DNA of 64,000 nucleotides, from positions 91,012 to 155,011 of the forward strand of contig NZ_SMUS01000006.1 in the NCBI RefSeq assembly GCF_004353185.1, written 5' to 3'. The DNA comes from Clostridium cuniculi (GTDB lineage Bacteria; Bacillota; Clostridia; Clostridiales; Clostridiaceae). The translations under genes and the position numbers were made by a program. Positions 10,059 to 19,233 of the stretch are shown here, one piece after another (the first letter of the stretch is position 1; every line of letters begins with the position of its first letter). The notes under the pieces were generated by a model, which saw only the letters and a list, made by a program, of their open reading frames with translations, had not been told where the DNA came from and made no database searches.

Positions 10059-12669
10059 AGAAAATTACGTTTATTTATTATCATTTATTATTCCAATTAT
10101 ATTAATGGGAATAATTTATGCAGTAATAGGTATATATCCATTTGGAAATAAAAATATAATAACAAGTGATATGTATTTACAATATGTAGCTTTTTTATCA
10201 AGAGTAAAAGATATATTATCAGGGGATGCAGGTATATTTTATAGCTTTAGTAAAAGCTTAGGTGGGAATACTGCAGGATTATTTGCTTATTATATGTCAA
10301 GTCCTTTTAATTTAATTATAGCATTGTTTCCAAAAGAATATATAGGAGAAGTTATAGCACTTATAACATTAATTAAATTAGGATTTGCAGGATTAACATC
10401 TACTATATATTTAAGTAAAACTTATAAGAAAAAAAACATAACAACACTAATGTTTTCATTATGTTATTGTTTTATGGCTTATAATATTAACTTTCAGATA
10501 AATATAATGTGGTTAGATGCAATAATATTATTACCATTAGTAGCCCTAGGAATAGATAAGCTTATAAATGAAAGTAAATATAAGTTATATGTAATAACTT
10601 TATTTATAACAATAGTTTCAAATTATTATATAGGTTATATGGTATGTATTTTTTCAGTACTATATTTTATTTATAAAATAATATTAAATAATAAAATATC
10701 ATTAAAAAAAATAGGAACATTTATAGGAACATCTGCAATATCTGGTGCATTATCAGCATTTATACTTGTTCCAACAATATTATCATTAAGTTCAGGAAAA
10801 GCTGAATTTAAGTTATTTGAATCGGCTCCAGAAATAATGATAGAACCATCAGAAGTAGTAGCTAGGCTTTTTATAGGAAATTTTAGTTTAAAGCAAATTA
10901 CCGGAAGTTATACTAATATATATTGCGGAGTAATTATAACAATATTAGTTTTACTATATTTCATAAATAAAAACATAAGCAAAAAAGAAAGAATTTCTTC
11001 TGGAATGTTTATGATAGTATTTTTATTAAGCACTTTTATAAGTACATTAAATTTAGTATGGCATGGATTTGATTATCCTGTAGGATTTGCATATAGATTT
11101 TCGTTTTTAATATCATTTTTGTCTATCAATTTAGCTTATAAGGAGTTTATAAGTGATGAAAATTTATCAAAAATAAAAGTTATAGTTTTACTTTTAATAG
11201 GATCTGTAACATCAATATGGATTTCAATTGGGAATTATGAGGGATTAACTAAAACTAAAATATTAGTTACTAGTATGTTTTTTGTTGCTTATGTAACATT
11301 GTTAAAAGTATTAAGCAAAATAATAAATAAGAAAAATATTGTTAAAACAGCATTAGCACTACTTGTTTCAGTGGAATTAGTTATTAATGCATATAGTTGT
11401 TTAGTTTTACAATCATATGCACCAAGAGAGTATATATATAACTATATAAATGATATGCAACCTATAGTTAACGAGTTAAGAGAAGAAATGGACAACTTCT
11501 ATAGAATGGAAGAGGTTTTTACTAATACTTATGATGATTCAATGTTATTAAATTATTATGGTATTACTCATTCAAGCTCATCTAATGATAGCAATACAAA
11601 AGAGTTTATGGAAAAGATGGGATTTAAGACTGCACCAAGCTTTGAAGGGTATAACAGAGGAGGACTTATAAGCGTTGATTCTTTGTTAGGACTTAAATAT
11701 CAAATAGCAGCAGTAAGGTCAGAAAAATTTTCAAGTTATGAGTATACAGAAAATAATTACTATAAAAAGGTTTTAGAGCAAGGTGAATATATAGTTTATG
11801 AAAATCCTTTTGCATTACCAATAGCATTTATGGTTAATGAAGATTTAAAAGATGTAAAGACTTCAAATGTTAATACATTTGATTTAAATAATAATATTTT
11901 AAGCTCAATGGTAAAGAGTGAAGAAATAATTAATAAGCCTTTAGAATTAAAGGAAATAGAATCTAATAATTTAACTTCAACAACTAAGGAAGGCGAAATA
12001 TATTATGAAAAAGTAAATAAAGATGAAGATGCTAGTATCATATTTACTGTTGAAGCTAGTGATAATAATCCAGTATATATGTTTTTAAAATCTGAATTAT
12101 ATGAAAACAAGATTAATAATTATAATCAAGTTTTAATTACTATAAATGATTCTAAGGAATTTCCTCAATTTGATAGTGGAAACTATAATGTTGAATATAT
12201 TGGAACATATAATGCAGGAGATGAAATAAAAATAAAAGTTAATTTAAAAAGAGAGCAATTTTCATTAAAAGAATTGCAGGTTTATTCTTGTGATATAAGT
12301 AAATTTGAAGAAATTTATAATAATTTAAATGAAAATACAATAACTAATACAGTATATAAAGATGGTTACATTAGTGGAGATATTACTGTAACAGAGGATA
12401 AAACTTTATTATATACTTCTATTCCTTATGATGAAGGATGGAGTGTAACTGTAGATGGTGTTGAAGTTGAATATATAAAAATATTAGATGGATTAATAGG
12501 AGTAGAGCTTAGTGAAGGTAATCATAATATTGAATTTAAGTATAAAACTCCAGGATTATTATTAGGATCAACTATTTCTTTAGTAGCAATATTTATTATT
12601 GTTTTTGTAGAAATAGCTAAGAAGAAAAGTAAATATTACAATAATAAAACTAATAAATTAAGCCAATAG
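10033..12669 (+). CDS. yfhO: YfhO-family membrane glycosyltransferase
   Basis: 878 residues of the YfhO family, a GT-C-like multi-pass enzyme that transfers sugars from polyprenyl phosphate to (lipo)teichoic acid or other wall polymers outside the membrane. About 12 membrane helices fill residues 10-465 (with FGNKNIITSDMYLQYV in the first loop, carrying likely catalytic acidic residues). A large extracellular beta-rich domain follows, and a last helix near residue 850 precedes a Lys-rich tail. ATG 10033 is inside the preceding gene; TTG 10024 in the same frame is an alternative. It completes the GtrA/GT2/YfhO set. Confidence 0.88.
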   Translation: MKNLKLKLKENYVYLLSFIIPIILMGIIYAVIGIYPFGNKNIITSDMYLQYVAFLSRVKDILSGDAGIFYSFSKSLGGNTAGLFAYYMSSPFNLIIALFPKEYIGEVIALITLIKLGFAGLTSTIYLSKTYKKKNITTLMFSLCYCFMAYNINFQINIMWLDAIILLPLVALGIDKLINESKYKLYVITLFITIVSNYYIGYMVCIFSVLYFIYKIILNNKISLKKIGTFIGTSAISGALSAFILVPTILSLSSGKAEFKLFESAPEIMIEPSEVVARLFIGNFSLKQITGSYTNIYCGVIITILVLLYFINKNISKKERISSGMFMIVFLLSTFISTLNLVWHGFDYPVGFAYRFSFLISFLSINLAYKEFISDENLSKIKVIVLLLIGSVTSIWISIGNYEGLTKTKILVTSMFFVAYVTLLKVLSKIINKKNIVKTALALLVSVELVINAYSCLVLQSYAPREYIYNYINDMQPIVNELREEMDNFYRMEEVFTNTYDDSMLLNYYGITHSSSSNDSNTKEFMEKMGFKTAPSFEGYNRGGLISVDSLLGLKYQIAAVRSEKFSSYEYTENNYYKKVLEQGEYIVYENPFALPIAFMVNEDLKDVKTSNVNTFDLNNNILSSMVKSEEIINKPLELKEIESNNLTSTTKEGEIYYEKVNKDEDASIIFTVEASDNNPVYMFLKSELYENKINNYNQVLITINDSKEFPQFDSGNYNVEYIGTYNAGDEIKIKVNLKREQFSLKELQVYSCDISKFEEIYNNLNENTITNTVYKDGYISGDITVTEDKTLLYTSIPYDEGWSVTVDGVEVEYIKILDGLIGVELSEGNHNIEFKYKTPGLLLGSTISLVAIFIIVFVEIAKKKSKYYNNKTNKLSQ

Positions 12670-12722
12670 TAAGCTTTATAGCTTGTTATTATATAAAATT
12701 ATATAAAATGGAGGGAATTGAA

Positions 12723-12854
12723 ATGAAAAAATGGGAAAAGCCAGAACTAAACAAATTAGGAGTACAATCAACTGAAAAGAGCTCAACACATCTTAACAGT
12801 GTTGACGCAACTACTTATGACTCAGATGGAAACTACTGGGATAGCAGAAGCTAA
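12723..12854 (+). CDS. Lasso-type RiPP precursor peptide A1
   Basis: 43-residue peptide with GGAGGG seven bases before its ATG. Leader: W4-x2-P7-x-L9-x3-G13-x3-T17, the Firmicute lasso-peptide recognition pattern with Trp in place of Tyr. The predicted core follows T17-E18 or one residue later, contains acidic D28 as a possible macrolactam partner, and ends DGNYWDSRS. Length and C-terminal Ser match paeninodin-type precursors, whose terminal Ser is phosphorylated. Ring start is uncertain: S20 to D28 gives a nine-residue ring but puts Thr at -3, whereas cleavage after T-x would need a ten-residue ring. Nearly identical to A2, 224 bases downstream, and upstream of the cyclase gene. Confidence 0.85.
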   Translation: MKKWEKPELNKLGVQSTEKSSTHLNSVDATTYDSDGNYWDSRS

Positions 12855-12946
12855 TATTATTTAGCATAAAAAATTAAGGGTATTTAATAAGAAAATAGTA
12901 AGCTTTAATAGTTTATTATATAAAATAATATGATGAGGTGATTAAA

Positions 12947-13078
12947 ATGAAAAAGTGGGAAAAACCAGAATTAAACAAATTAGGGGTACAATCAACTGAA
13001 AAAAGTTCAACACATCTTAATAATGTTGATGCAACTACTTATGATTCAGATGGAAACTACTGGGATAGCAGAAGCTAA
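12947..13078 (+). CDS. Lasso-type RiPP precursor peptide A2
   Basis: 43 residues, differing from A1 at one visible position (N26 instead of S26) although many codons differ silently, so the protein seems constrained. Same leader pattern (W4, P7, L9, G13, T17) and same C-terminal DSRS with terminal Ser. The RBS is GAGGTG eight bases upstream. The A-to-A distance of 224 bases includes a similar upstream segment (AAGCTTTA.TAG.TT.TTATATAAAA), so the whole unit was probably tandem-duplicated. It is separated from the cyclase gene by a hairpin that could lower read-through, a common way to make more precursor than enzyme. Confidence 0.85.
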   Translation: MKKWEKPELNKLGVQSTEKSSTHLNNVDATTYDSDGNYWDSRS

Positions 13079-13092
13079 TATTATTTCAGTAT

Positions 13093-13138
13093 AAAGGAAA
13101 TCTAGAGGAAGATTAAATTCTTTCCTTTAGATTTCTTT
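13093..13138 (+). terminator. Leaky hairpin between precursor and cyclase genes
   Basis: Near-perfect 20-bp stem (13093-13112 with 13119-13138) with a six-base loop and an AT-rich 3' side, located between the A2 stop and the cyclase RBS. No long T run follows, so partial termination or mRNA 3'-end protection is more likely than a full stop. Confidence 0.55.
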
Positions 13139-13165
13139 ATTTATAAGGATAAAGGGGTATAAGAT

Positions 13166-15154
13166 ATGAGTGGAATTATTGGTGGAATTATAAATTTTAA
13201 CAATGAAGGTATTAATGAAAATCTAAAAGATAGTATGATAGAAATTATAAATTTATATAAGGTAGATAATATAGATTACATATTAAGAAATAATTATCTA
13301 ATGATTAGTGGACAAGTATTTATTACAGAGGAAAATAAAGGCGAAGTATTACCTTTACATAACGATGAGTTAATTTTAGTTTCTGATGCTATTTTAGATA
13401 ATAGAGAAGAGTTAATTGAAATGTTTAATAAGGATGGTCATAAAATAAATAATGCTATAACAGATAGTGAGCTTATTTTAATGGCTTATAAAAAATGGGC
13501 AGAGGATTGTCCTAAATATTTATTAGGTGATTTTAACTTTGTAATTTGGGATGAAAAGAAACAAGAATTATTTTGTGTAAGAGACCATATGGGAAGTAGA
13601 AGTTTTTATTATACTTTTAATAATGGAGTTTTTGCCTTTGGTACATTAAGTAATTTAATATTTCCTAAAGTATATAATGATGGATTAAATGAAAGATGGT
13701 TAACTGATTTCTTTGCTTTAGCAGGGCCAATGCATAATTATGAAGCAGTAGAAACTATTTATAATGGAATTTATCAAGTAGAAGCAGCAACTACTATGAT
13801 TGTTAAAAAGGATGGAATTATAACAAATAAGTACTGGAATCCTTTAAAAGATTTAAAGCCTTTAAATTTAAAAAATCATGAGGAATATAAAAAGAAGTTT
13901 TTAGAAATATTTAAGGAAGCTGTTAATTGTAGATTAAGAACTTGTGGTGATGTTGGAATAATGGTTAGTGGAGGTCTTGATTCTGGATCCATAGCTGCAA
14001 TTGCAACTAAAACTTTAAAGGAGCAAGATAAAGTCTTAAATGGGTATAGCTTTGTACCTTTAAATAGTTATAAAGATAAGGTTGTTGGTGGAAGAATTGC
14101 CGATGAAAGTGACTTTGTTGAAATGTTAAAGGATTATTGTGGCAATTTACAAGTTGAGTATTGTAGAAATGATGGTATTAATTCATTAACTAATATAGAT
14201 GAATTTATAAGTATTTTTGAGCAACCTATAAAAACGCTTGAAAATTCTTATTGGGTAACAGGTATGGCAAAGAAGTGCTCAGAAGAAAATGTAAAAGTTA
14301 TGTTAGTAGGGCAAAATGGGAATGTTAGTATTTCTTTTGGAGACTTTTTTACGCATATTCAAACTTTATTACATGAAGGAAATATAGTAGAAATAATTAA
14401 AGAAGTAAATGCAGCTAATAAGAGATATGGAAAGCCTAAAAAGCAAATTTATAGTACTATTTTTGCCAATAGTATACCTTATAGCATTAGAAAATTTAGG
14501 CATAGAAAAGAGTATACTGTTGAAAATAGAATTGAAGATAGTGTTGTAAAATTAGACTTAGCAAAAAGATATAATGTTAAAAAAAGATTTGAAGAAAATG
14601 ATTATAACCCTATAATTCCAAAAACTAAAACTTTAAAGGAAATAAGAAAAAATATATTAGATGCAGCTACCTTATCACATATAGCTATAATGGAGACTAA
14701 GGATTCTTTAAAGTATGGAATTATTAAGAGGGACCCTACTAAAGATAAGAGAATAATGGAATTTTGCTTAAGTATACCTAGTGGAGAATATGTCCATGAA
14801 GGTGAGGAAAGATATTTAATTAGAAGTGCTATGGAAGGGTATTTACCTGAAGAAATAAGAACTAATTGGAGGAAGAGAGGAAGACAAAGTGCTGATTGGG
14901 TAGATAGATTGAAGCCTAATTGGAATAATATCATTAAATCTGTTAAAGAAGCTTTAAATGATGAAGATGTACAGAGATATGTTGATGTTCCAAAGGTTGA
15001 AAGACTGATGAACAAGTATAAAAATCTTGAATCACTTAACGATAATATAATTCAAAATGAAGTTAAGCTAATTTTGATACCATTAGTTTTTTATAGATTT
15101 TTATTGCAATATAGAGAAATGGTTGAGAATGAAGAAATAGTGGTTAATTCATAA
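13166..15154 (+). CDS. Lasso-peptide-type cyclase (asparagine synthetase homologue, C protein)
   Basis: 662 residues with the two-domain layout of asparagine synthetase B: an N-terminal Ntn-amidotransferase domain (1-~220) and an ATP-dependent synthetase domain (~240-650) with the pyrophosphate loop SGGLDS at 268-273. The N-terminus is MSGIIGG, so the Cys2 nucleophile needed to hydrolyse glutamine is Ser. This is usual for lasso cyclases, which activate an Asp/Glu side chain with ATP and close the ring with the peptide's own N-terminus. Two lasso-type precursors directly upstream support this over true asparagine synthesis. The start is ATG 13166 after AAAGGGG. It is the only cyclase in the island although five precursors are present. 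Confidence 0.85.
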   Translation: MSGIIGGIINFNNEGINENLKDSMIEIINLYKVDNIDYILRNNYLMISGQVFITEENKGEVLPLHNDELILVSDAILDNREELIEMFNKDGHKINNAITDSELILMAYKKWAEDCPKYLLGDFNFVIWDEKKQELFCVRDHMGSRSFYYTFNNGVFAFGTLSNLIFPKVYNDGLNERWLTDFFALAGPMHNYEAVETIYNGIYQVEAATTMIVKKDGIITNKYWNPLKDLKPLNLKNHEEYKKKFLEIFKEAVNCRLRTCGDVGIMVSGGLDSGSIAAIATKTLKEQDKVLNGYSFVPLNSYKDKVVGGRIADESDFVEMLKDYCGNLQVEYCRNDGINSLTNIDEFISIFEQPIKTLENSYWVTGMAKKCSEENVKVMLVGQNGNVSISFGDFFTHIQTLLHEGNIVEIIKEVNAANKRYGKPKKQIYSTIFANSIPYSIRKFRHRKEYTVENRIEDSVVKLDLAKRYNVKKRFEENDYNPIIPKTKTLKEIRKNILDAATLSHIAIMETKDSLKYGIIKRDPTKDKRIMEFCLSIPSGEYVHEGEERYLIRSAMEGYLPEEIRTNWRKRGRQSADWVDRLKPNWNNIIKSVKEALNDEDVQRYVDVPKVERLMNKYKNLESLNDNIIQNEVKLILIPLVFYRFLLQYREMVENEEIVVNS

Positions 15155-15186
15155 AACAAGCTTCCATGGGGAAGCTTGTTTTATTT
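15151..15186. terminator. Bidirectional terminator between cyclase and exporter
   Basis: Perfect 15-bp stem ATAAAACAAGCTTCC / GGAAGCTTGTTTTAT with loop ATGG. It overlaps the cyclase stop codon and lies between two converging genes, with A/T runs on both sides. Confidence 0.88.
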
Positions 15187-15205
15187 TAAACTTTTTTATT
15201 ATTAT

Positions 15206-16900
15206 CTATCTATAACTTGCAGCTACTTCATTTATAGGAGCTTCAATTTCTTTAAGAGTTCCACTTTTAAGTTTAAATATCCTATTACATATTTCTAAAG
15301 CTGAAGGTCTATGGGTTATTATAATACATGTAGGTTTATGTTTAAGATTTTTTATACCTTCTAATACTTTAAGCTCCGTATCCCCATCTAAAGAAGAGGT
15401 AGCTTCATCTAATATTAATATAGGACTTTTCTTTAATAAGGCTCTAGCAATAGTAAGACGTTGAGCTTGGCCTTCTGATATACCAAGTCCCTTTTCTCCA
15501 ATTAAGGTATTAAATTTATTATCTAATGAGTTTATAAAATCATAAGCACGAGCTATTTTACAACATTCTATTATCTCATCCATTGAAGCATCTTTATTAC
15601 CTATTCTTAGGTTTTCTTCTATAGTGCCTGAAAATAACGTATTCCCTTGGGGAACGTAAGAAATTAAGTTACGATGATCAGGTATAATATTTTCGTTTAT
15701 TGAATTATTTGAAATATATAGATTTCCTGAACTAGGATGAATTAGTGAAAGAATAAGCCTTATTAATGTAGTTTTTCCTTCTCCTGATGGTCCTACTAAT
15801 GCAACTGTTTCATTAGGTTTTATATTAAAGTTTATATTTTTTAATATTGGAAATTCCTTTTTGTAAGAAAAATTGATATCGGTACCAGTAATATATAAAT
15901 TATTAGTAATATCTTTAAGTTTAGATTTAGAAGTATTTTCAGATGATAAGTTTTCAATTTCCATAAGCCTTTCAGTAGCTCCAATTGCAGATATTATTTG
16001 AGGTATACATTGTGATAAAGCTGCAAATGGTCCTTGTATATTACTGAATAGTTGTAATAATGCTGTTAATGTACCAAAGGAAGATAAGCCTGCAGCAATT
16101 TTAAAGGCACCAAAGCACATAACAAAGATATTTCCACCATAAACTCCTAATTGAATAATTAAATTAACTAAAGTTGTAAAAAAGCTATGTTTTATTGTTA
16201 AGTTAGATTTTGTATTTTGTATATTTTTAAGTTTCATTATATTAGAGTTTTCAAGTGTAAAAGATTTTACAATTAAAGTATTATTAATACTTTCTTGTAT
16301 AAAGGATCTGTATTTAACTTCCTCATCTTGTATGTCTATATAGAATTTTTTTAGTTTTTTAGTAAGTAGCTTTGTGAAAAGAATCAAAGCAGGACAAAAT
16401 ACTATAGCAACAATTGCTATTATAGGGTCCAAAGCAAGTAATGTGACAAATGAAAATATAAGCACTGTTAAGAGTGATATTATTCCAGGAAATACGCTCA
16501 CTATAACATTAGTTATTGTATCAACATCGTTAGTAAGACGTGTTAGTAAATTTACACTATGATAATTAGATTCTTCTAGCCATTCACTATAAGTTATATG
16601 TTTAAATATTTTTTCTTGAAGTTTGTTTGAGATTTTATTTGAGCAAAATGTTGATAGTACTGAAGAAATACCTTTAAATATTAGTTCAGTTAATAAAAGT
16701 GATACCAATATTATTGCCCATTTAGTGATTAAGTTGTTTTGTGAAGATGTAGCAGAGTCTATCAGTGTTTTTGATGCTAAAGCTCTATATACTGAGGTGA
16801 TAGATGTTATACCGCCTAATATAACTATTATTAATAAAGGGAATAAGGCAGATTTACTTTGAGTAAATATCCACTTCATCTTTGATATAGAATTCTTCAA
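15206..16900 (-). CDS. RiPP-type ABC exporter (D protein) 1
   Basis: 564-residue half-transporter: six membrane helices (residues ~15-300) followed by an ATPase domain. Walker A is GPSGEGKTT, the signature is ISEGQAQR instead of LSGGQ, then LILDEATSSLD and the H-loop THRPSAL. The ISEGQ/THRPS combination is shared with the exporter at 28107, marking them as paralogues. It presumably exports the mature peptide and confers self-protection. I place the start at TTG 16900, preceded by GAGAGGA; the in-frame ATG 16948 adds 16 residues without a good RBS. It is the only minus-strand gene in the 12.7-21 kb island and faces the cyclase tail to tail. Confidence 0.82.
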   Translation of the reverse strand: MKNSISKMKWIFTQSKSALFPLLIIVILGGITSITSVYRALASKTLIDSATSSQNNLITKWAIILVSLLLTELIFKGISSVLSTFCSNKISNKLQEKIFKHITYSEWLEESNYHSVNLLTRLTNDVDTITNVIVSVFPGIISLLTVLIFSFVTLLALDPIIAIVAIVFCPALILFTKLLTKKLKKFYIDIQDEEVKYRSFIQESINNTLIVKSFTLENSNIMKLKNIQNTKSNLTIKHSFFTTLVNLIIQLGVYGGNIFVMCFGAFKIAAGLSSFGTLTALLQLFSNIQGPFAALSQCIPQIISAIGATERLMEIENLSSENTSKSKLKDITNNLYITGTDINFSYKKEFPILKNINFNIKPNETVALVGPSGEGKTTLIRLILSLIHPSSGNLYISNNSINENIIPDHRNLISYVPQGNTLFSGTIEENLRIGNKDASMDEIIECCKIARAYDFINSLDNKFNTLIGEKGLGISEGQAQRLTIARALLKKSPILILDEATSSLDGDTELKVLEGIKNLKHKPTCIIITHRPSALEICNRIFKLKSGTLKEIEAPINEVAASYR

Positions 16901-17038
16901 TTTTTGTTCCTCTCTTTCTAAAATATACGTACAGTAATATATTACCATATTAGAAAATAAAGGTAAATATTCAAAAATAAAACAATAAATGATAAAATTA
17001 AATTATATTTTATTATGTTTTTATAGGGGGAATTATGA

Positions 17039-17506
17039 ATGAGTAATATTTCTATCATATTGAGAAAGGTTAAAACTTTTAATAAGATTGATAGTAAAAC
17101 TAAATTTGATTTTTTATATGCGTATTTTTATACTGGGATTTTTAGGATGTATATTTTATTTGTTCCTTTTAATAAGTTAAGAAAAAAAATTGGAACAAGC
17201 AAAGCAGAATCTCAAAGAGTTGTTGATAATAGTAGTTATATAGAGGCACAGCGTATATCTTGGATAATTGCAAATGTTATTAGATTTACGCCATGGGAAA
17301 GTAAATGTTTAGTACAATCTCTTACGGCTCAAAAAATGTTAAGAAGAAAAGGTATATCTAGCACTTTGTATTTAGGTGTAAAAAAAGATGAAAATGGTAA
17401 GATGATTGCTCATTCATGGATCAGAAGTGGAGAGTATTGTGTTACTGGTGGAAGTGAAATGAAAGGATTTGCGGTTGTGGCAAAGTTTGCAGATTGTTTT
17501 GTGTAA
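17039..17506 (+). CDS. Lasso-type leader peptidase B2, copy 1
   Basis: 155 residues of the transglutaminase-like family (Transglut_core3/McjB C-terminal type) that removes the leader from lasso precursors. The catalytic Cys90 lies in TPWESKCLVQSLTAQ and His125 in AHSWIRSGEYCVTGG, the usual arrangement of the split Firmicute B2 proteins. The start is ATG 17039 after TAGGGGG; the ATG four bases upstream runs straight into a stop. It is divergent from exporter 1 with a shared 138-base promoter region. A homologous B2 at 19538 has Cys at the same position, so the two may serve different precursor sets. Confidence 0.85.
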   Translation: MSNISIILRKVKTFNKIDSKTKFDFLYAYFYTGIFRMYILFVPFNKLRKKIGTSKAESQRVVDNSSYIEAQRISWIIANVIRFTPWESKCLVQSLTAQKMLRRKGISSTLYLGVKKDENGKMIAHSWIRSGEYCVTGGSEMKGFAVVAKFADCFV

Positions 17507-17742
17507 GTTATTGTTGATGTTTAAAGTATTAATTGGAATGTGATGAAAAGCATATTCCTAGATAGTAAAAATATAATTATTATTAAGTAATTTAAATTAA
17601 GTAGTAAATGTTAATTAAATTATTATTCTTGGGATTAATTTACATGAAAATATACGTAAGTGTATAATTATTATTGTAATTACTAGAAAGTGATATACCA
17701 ATTAATTAGATAAAAGAATTAGGTACAAGGGGGAGAATAATA

Positions 17743-18018
17743 ATGAAAAAGGAATGGATAAATCCGGAGTTAGAAATGTTAAACTCAACATTAACTCAAG
17801 AAGTAATTTGTTATTGTGAGGCAGGAGCTATAGCTGCATATGGAGCTAGAGACTTATCTACAGTTTGGCATGGGCAACATTGGAAACCAGGATTTGGGCC
17901 AGGACATCCACATAAACCAAATAGACCAGGGCAATTTCCAGATAAAGGGGATGGAGGAGTTTGTCCAGATAATCCAGTAGCACCACCGGAGGATGTTCCA
18001 GGAATAACAGGTTCTTAG
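17743..18018 (+). CDS. Atypical long lasso-leader RiPP precursor A3
   Basis: 91 residues. The leader fits the island's pattern exactly (W5, P8, L10, N14, T18), but the rest is unusual: a Cys-Tyr-Cys segment (C23, C25), GAIAAYGARD, then a Trp/His/Pro/Gly-rich stretch (residues ~42-68), one more Cys near residue 74 and a C-terminal ITGS ending in Ser. After T18-Q19 the only ring-like acid is E26 (seven residues from E20), so a classical lasso ring is not obvious. The RBS is AAGGGGGAG. It lies 30 bases before the kinase gene, probably co-transcribed. It is a real gene by context and leader; the product type is unknown. Confidence 0.75.
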   Translation: MKKEWINPELEMLNSTLTQEVICYCEAGAIAAYGARDLSTVWHGQHWKPGFGPGHPHKPNRPGQFPDKGDGGVCPDNPVAPPEDVPGITGS

Positions 18019-18048
18019 TAAAAGTGAGTTTAAATGAGGGGTATTAGG

Positions 18049-18972
18049 GTGATAAATAATTATTATGTTTATGGACTAAATATTAAGTCAGAAATTGAAA
18101 TCGAAGAATTTGTAAAGTTAGATAGTATAAACAGTGAAGATGTAGTATCTATATCATATGCAAGAATGTCTGATGAAATTAAAGAAGAAATAAAAGAGGG
18201 GAAAAGAATAAAATTAAGTAATAATAAAATATGGTTTCATATAAATGATATAGCAACTTATTGTGTAACTAATGGTAATAAAATAGAAGTAGAATTATGT
18301 GATAATGCTGATATGAAGCTTATGAAAATTTATCTAATGTGTAGTTGCCTAGGGTTTGTTATGATTCAAAAGAAGATGGTTGCTATTCATGGTGGAGTTA
18401 TAGAGATGGATAATAAGGCAGTAATATTCACTGGGGATAGAGGAGCAGGAAAATCTACTTTAACTACTGCATTAAGAGAAAAAGGATATAAATTTATATC
18501 TGATGATGTTGCAGGAGTTAAGATAGATAGAGTTCCATATGTAATGCCAGGTTTTCCATATCAAAAATTATGTGAAAGTGCAATGGATAAGTTTGGGTAC
18601 GATAAAGAAGCTTATAGTTCTTTTATGAGTGATAAGGAAGTTAAATATGTTGTACCAGAATTAGATGAATTTGTTTATGAGGAAAGAGAATTAGTTGGAA
18701 TAGTTAAATTAACTGTTGGTGATGTTGAAGAAGTAACTATTGAGGAACTAAGAGGTAGTGAAAAATTAAATAATATAATTGAAAATATATATAGAGGTGA
18801 ATATATCAAGCATTTAGGGAAAATGGATGTAATTTATTTTAAACAGTGTCTTGATATAGCTAAAAATATAAGATTCTTTAAGATAACTAGACCAGCAAAT
18901 AAATTTACTGTAGATGAACAAATTGAATTAATTGAAGGAGAAATACTAGGAGTTAAAGAAGTCGTAGTATAA
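18049..18972 (+). CDS. HPr-kinase-like peptide kinase (K protein)
   Basis: 307 residues related to HPr Ser kinase, with P-loop GDRGAGKST about 130 residues in, FISDDVAGV (the acidic switch following the P-loop) and MPGFPYQKL. In paeninodin-type clusters such kinases phosphorylate the C-terminal Ser of the precursor. Here all five precursors end in Ser, which fits. I prefer GTG 18049, preceded by GAGGGG at proper spacing; ATG 18034 would add five residues and has a weaker RBS. It follows precursor A3 by 30 bases and ends at a terminator. A role in general carbon regulation (true HprK) is unlikely because the HPrK N-terminal domain is absent. Confidence 0.82.
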   Translation: MINNYYVYGLNIKSEIEIEEFVKLDSINSEDVVSISYARMSDEIKEEIKEGKRIKLSNNKIWFHINDIATYCVTNGNKIEVELCDNADMKLMKIYLMCSCLGFVMIQKKMVAIHGGVIEMDNKAVIFTGDRGAGKSTLTTALREKGYKFISDDVAGVKIDRVPYVMPGFPYQKLCESAMDKFGYDKEAYSSFMSDKEVKYVVPELDEFVYEERELVGIVKLTVGDVEEVTIEELRGSEKLNNIIENIYRGEYIKHLGKMDVIYFKQCLDIAKNIRFFKITRPANKFTVDEQIELIEGEILGVKEVVV

Positions 18973-18991
18973 AGTGAATATATTAAAATAG

Positions 18992-19032
18992 GTTACATAA
19001 AATGATATACAGCCATTTTGTGTAACTTTTTT
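18992..19032 (+). terminator. Terminator after the peptide kinase gene
   Basis: Stem GTTACATAAAATG / CATTTTGTGTAAC with one G-U pair followed by TTTTTTATTG. Confidence 0.82.
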
Positions 19033-19233
19033 ATTGAATCAAAAAATAAATATAATACTAAAATATTATATTTTAAGTATAAAAGTGATTAAATTGATAG
19101 TAGTTCTTGTAGGTAATAATAAAATGCTAAATTAGTACCATTTAATAAATTTGAATTAATTGGTAAAATTTATATGTATTAATAAGTAGATTGATATAAT
19201 TTAAACTAGGTAGAATAGGATGGGATAATAAGA

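Noticed and set aside
13166..15154. Genuine asparagine synthetase
   Set aside because: The glutaminase Cys2 is Ser and the gene follows two lasso-type precursors with B1, B2, K and exporter genes nearby.
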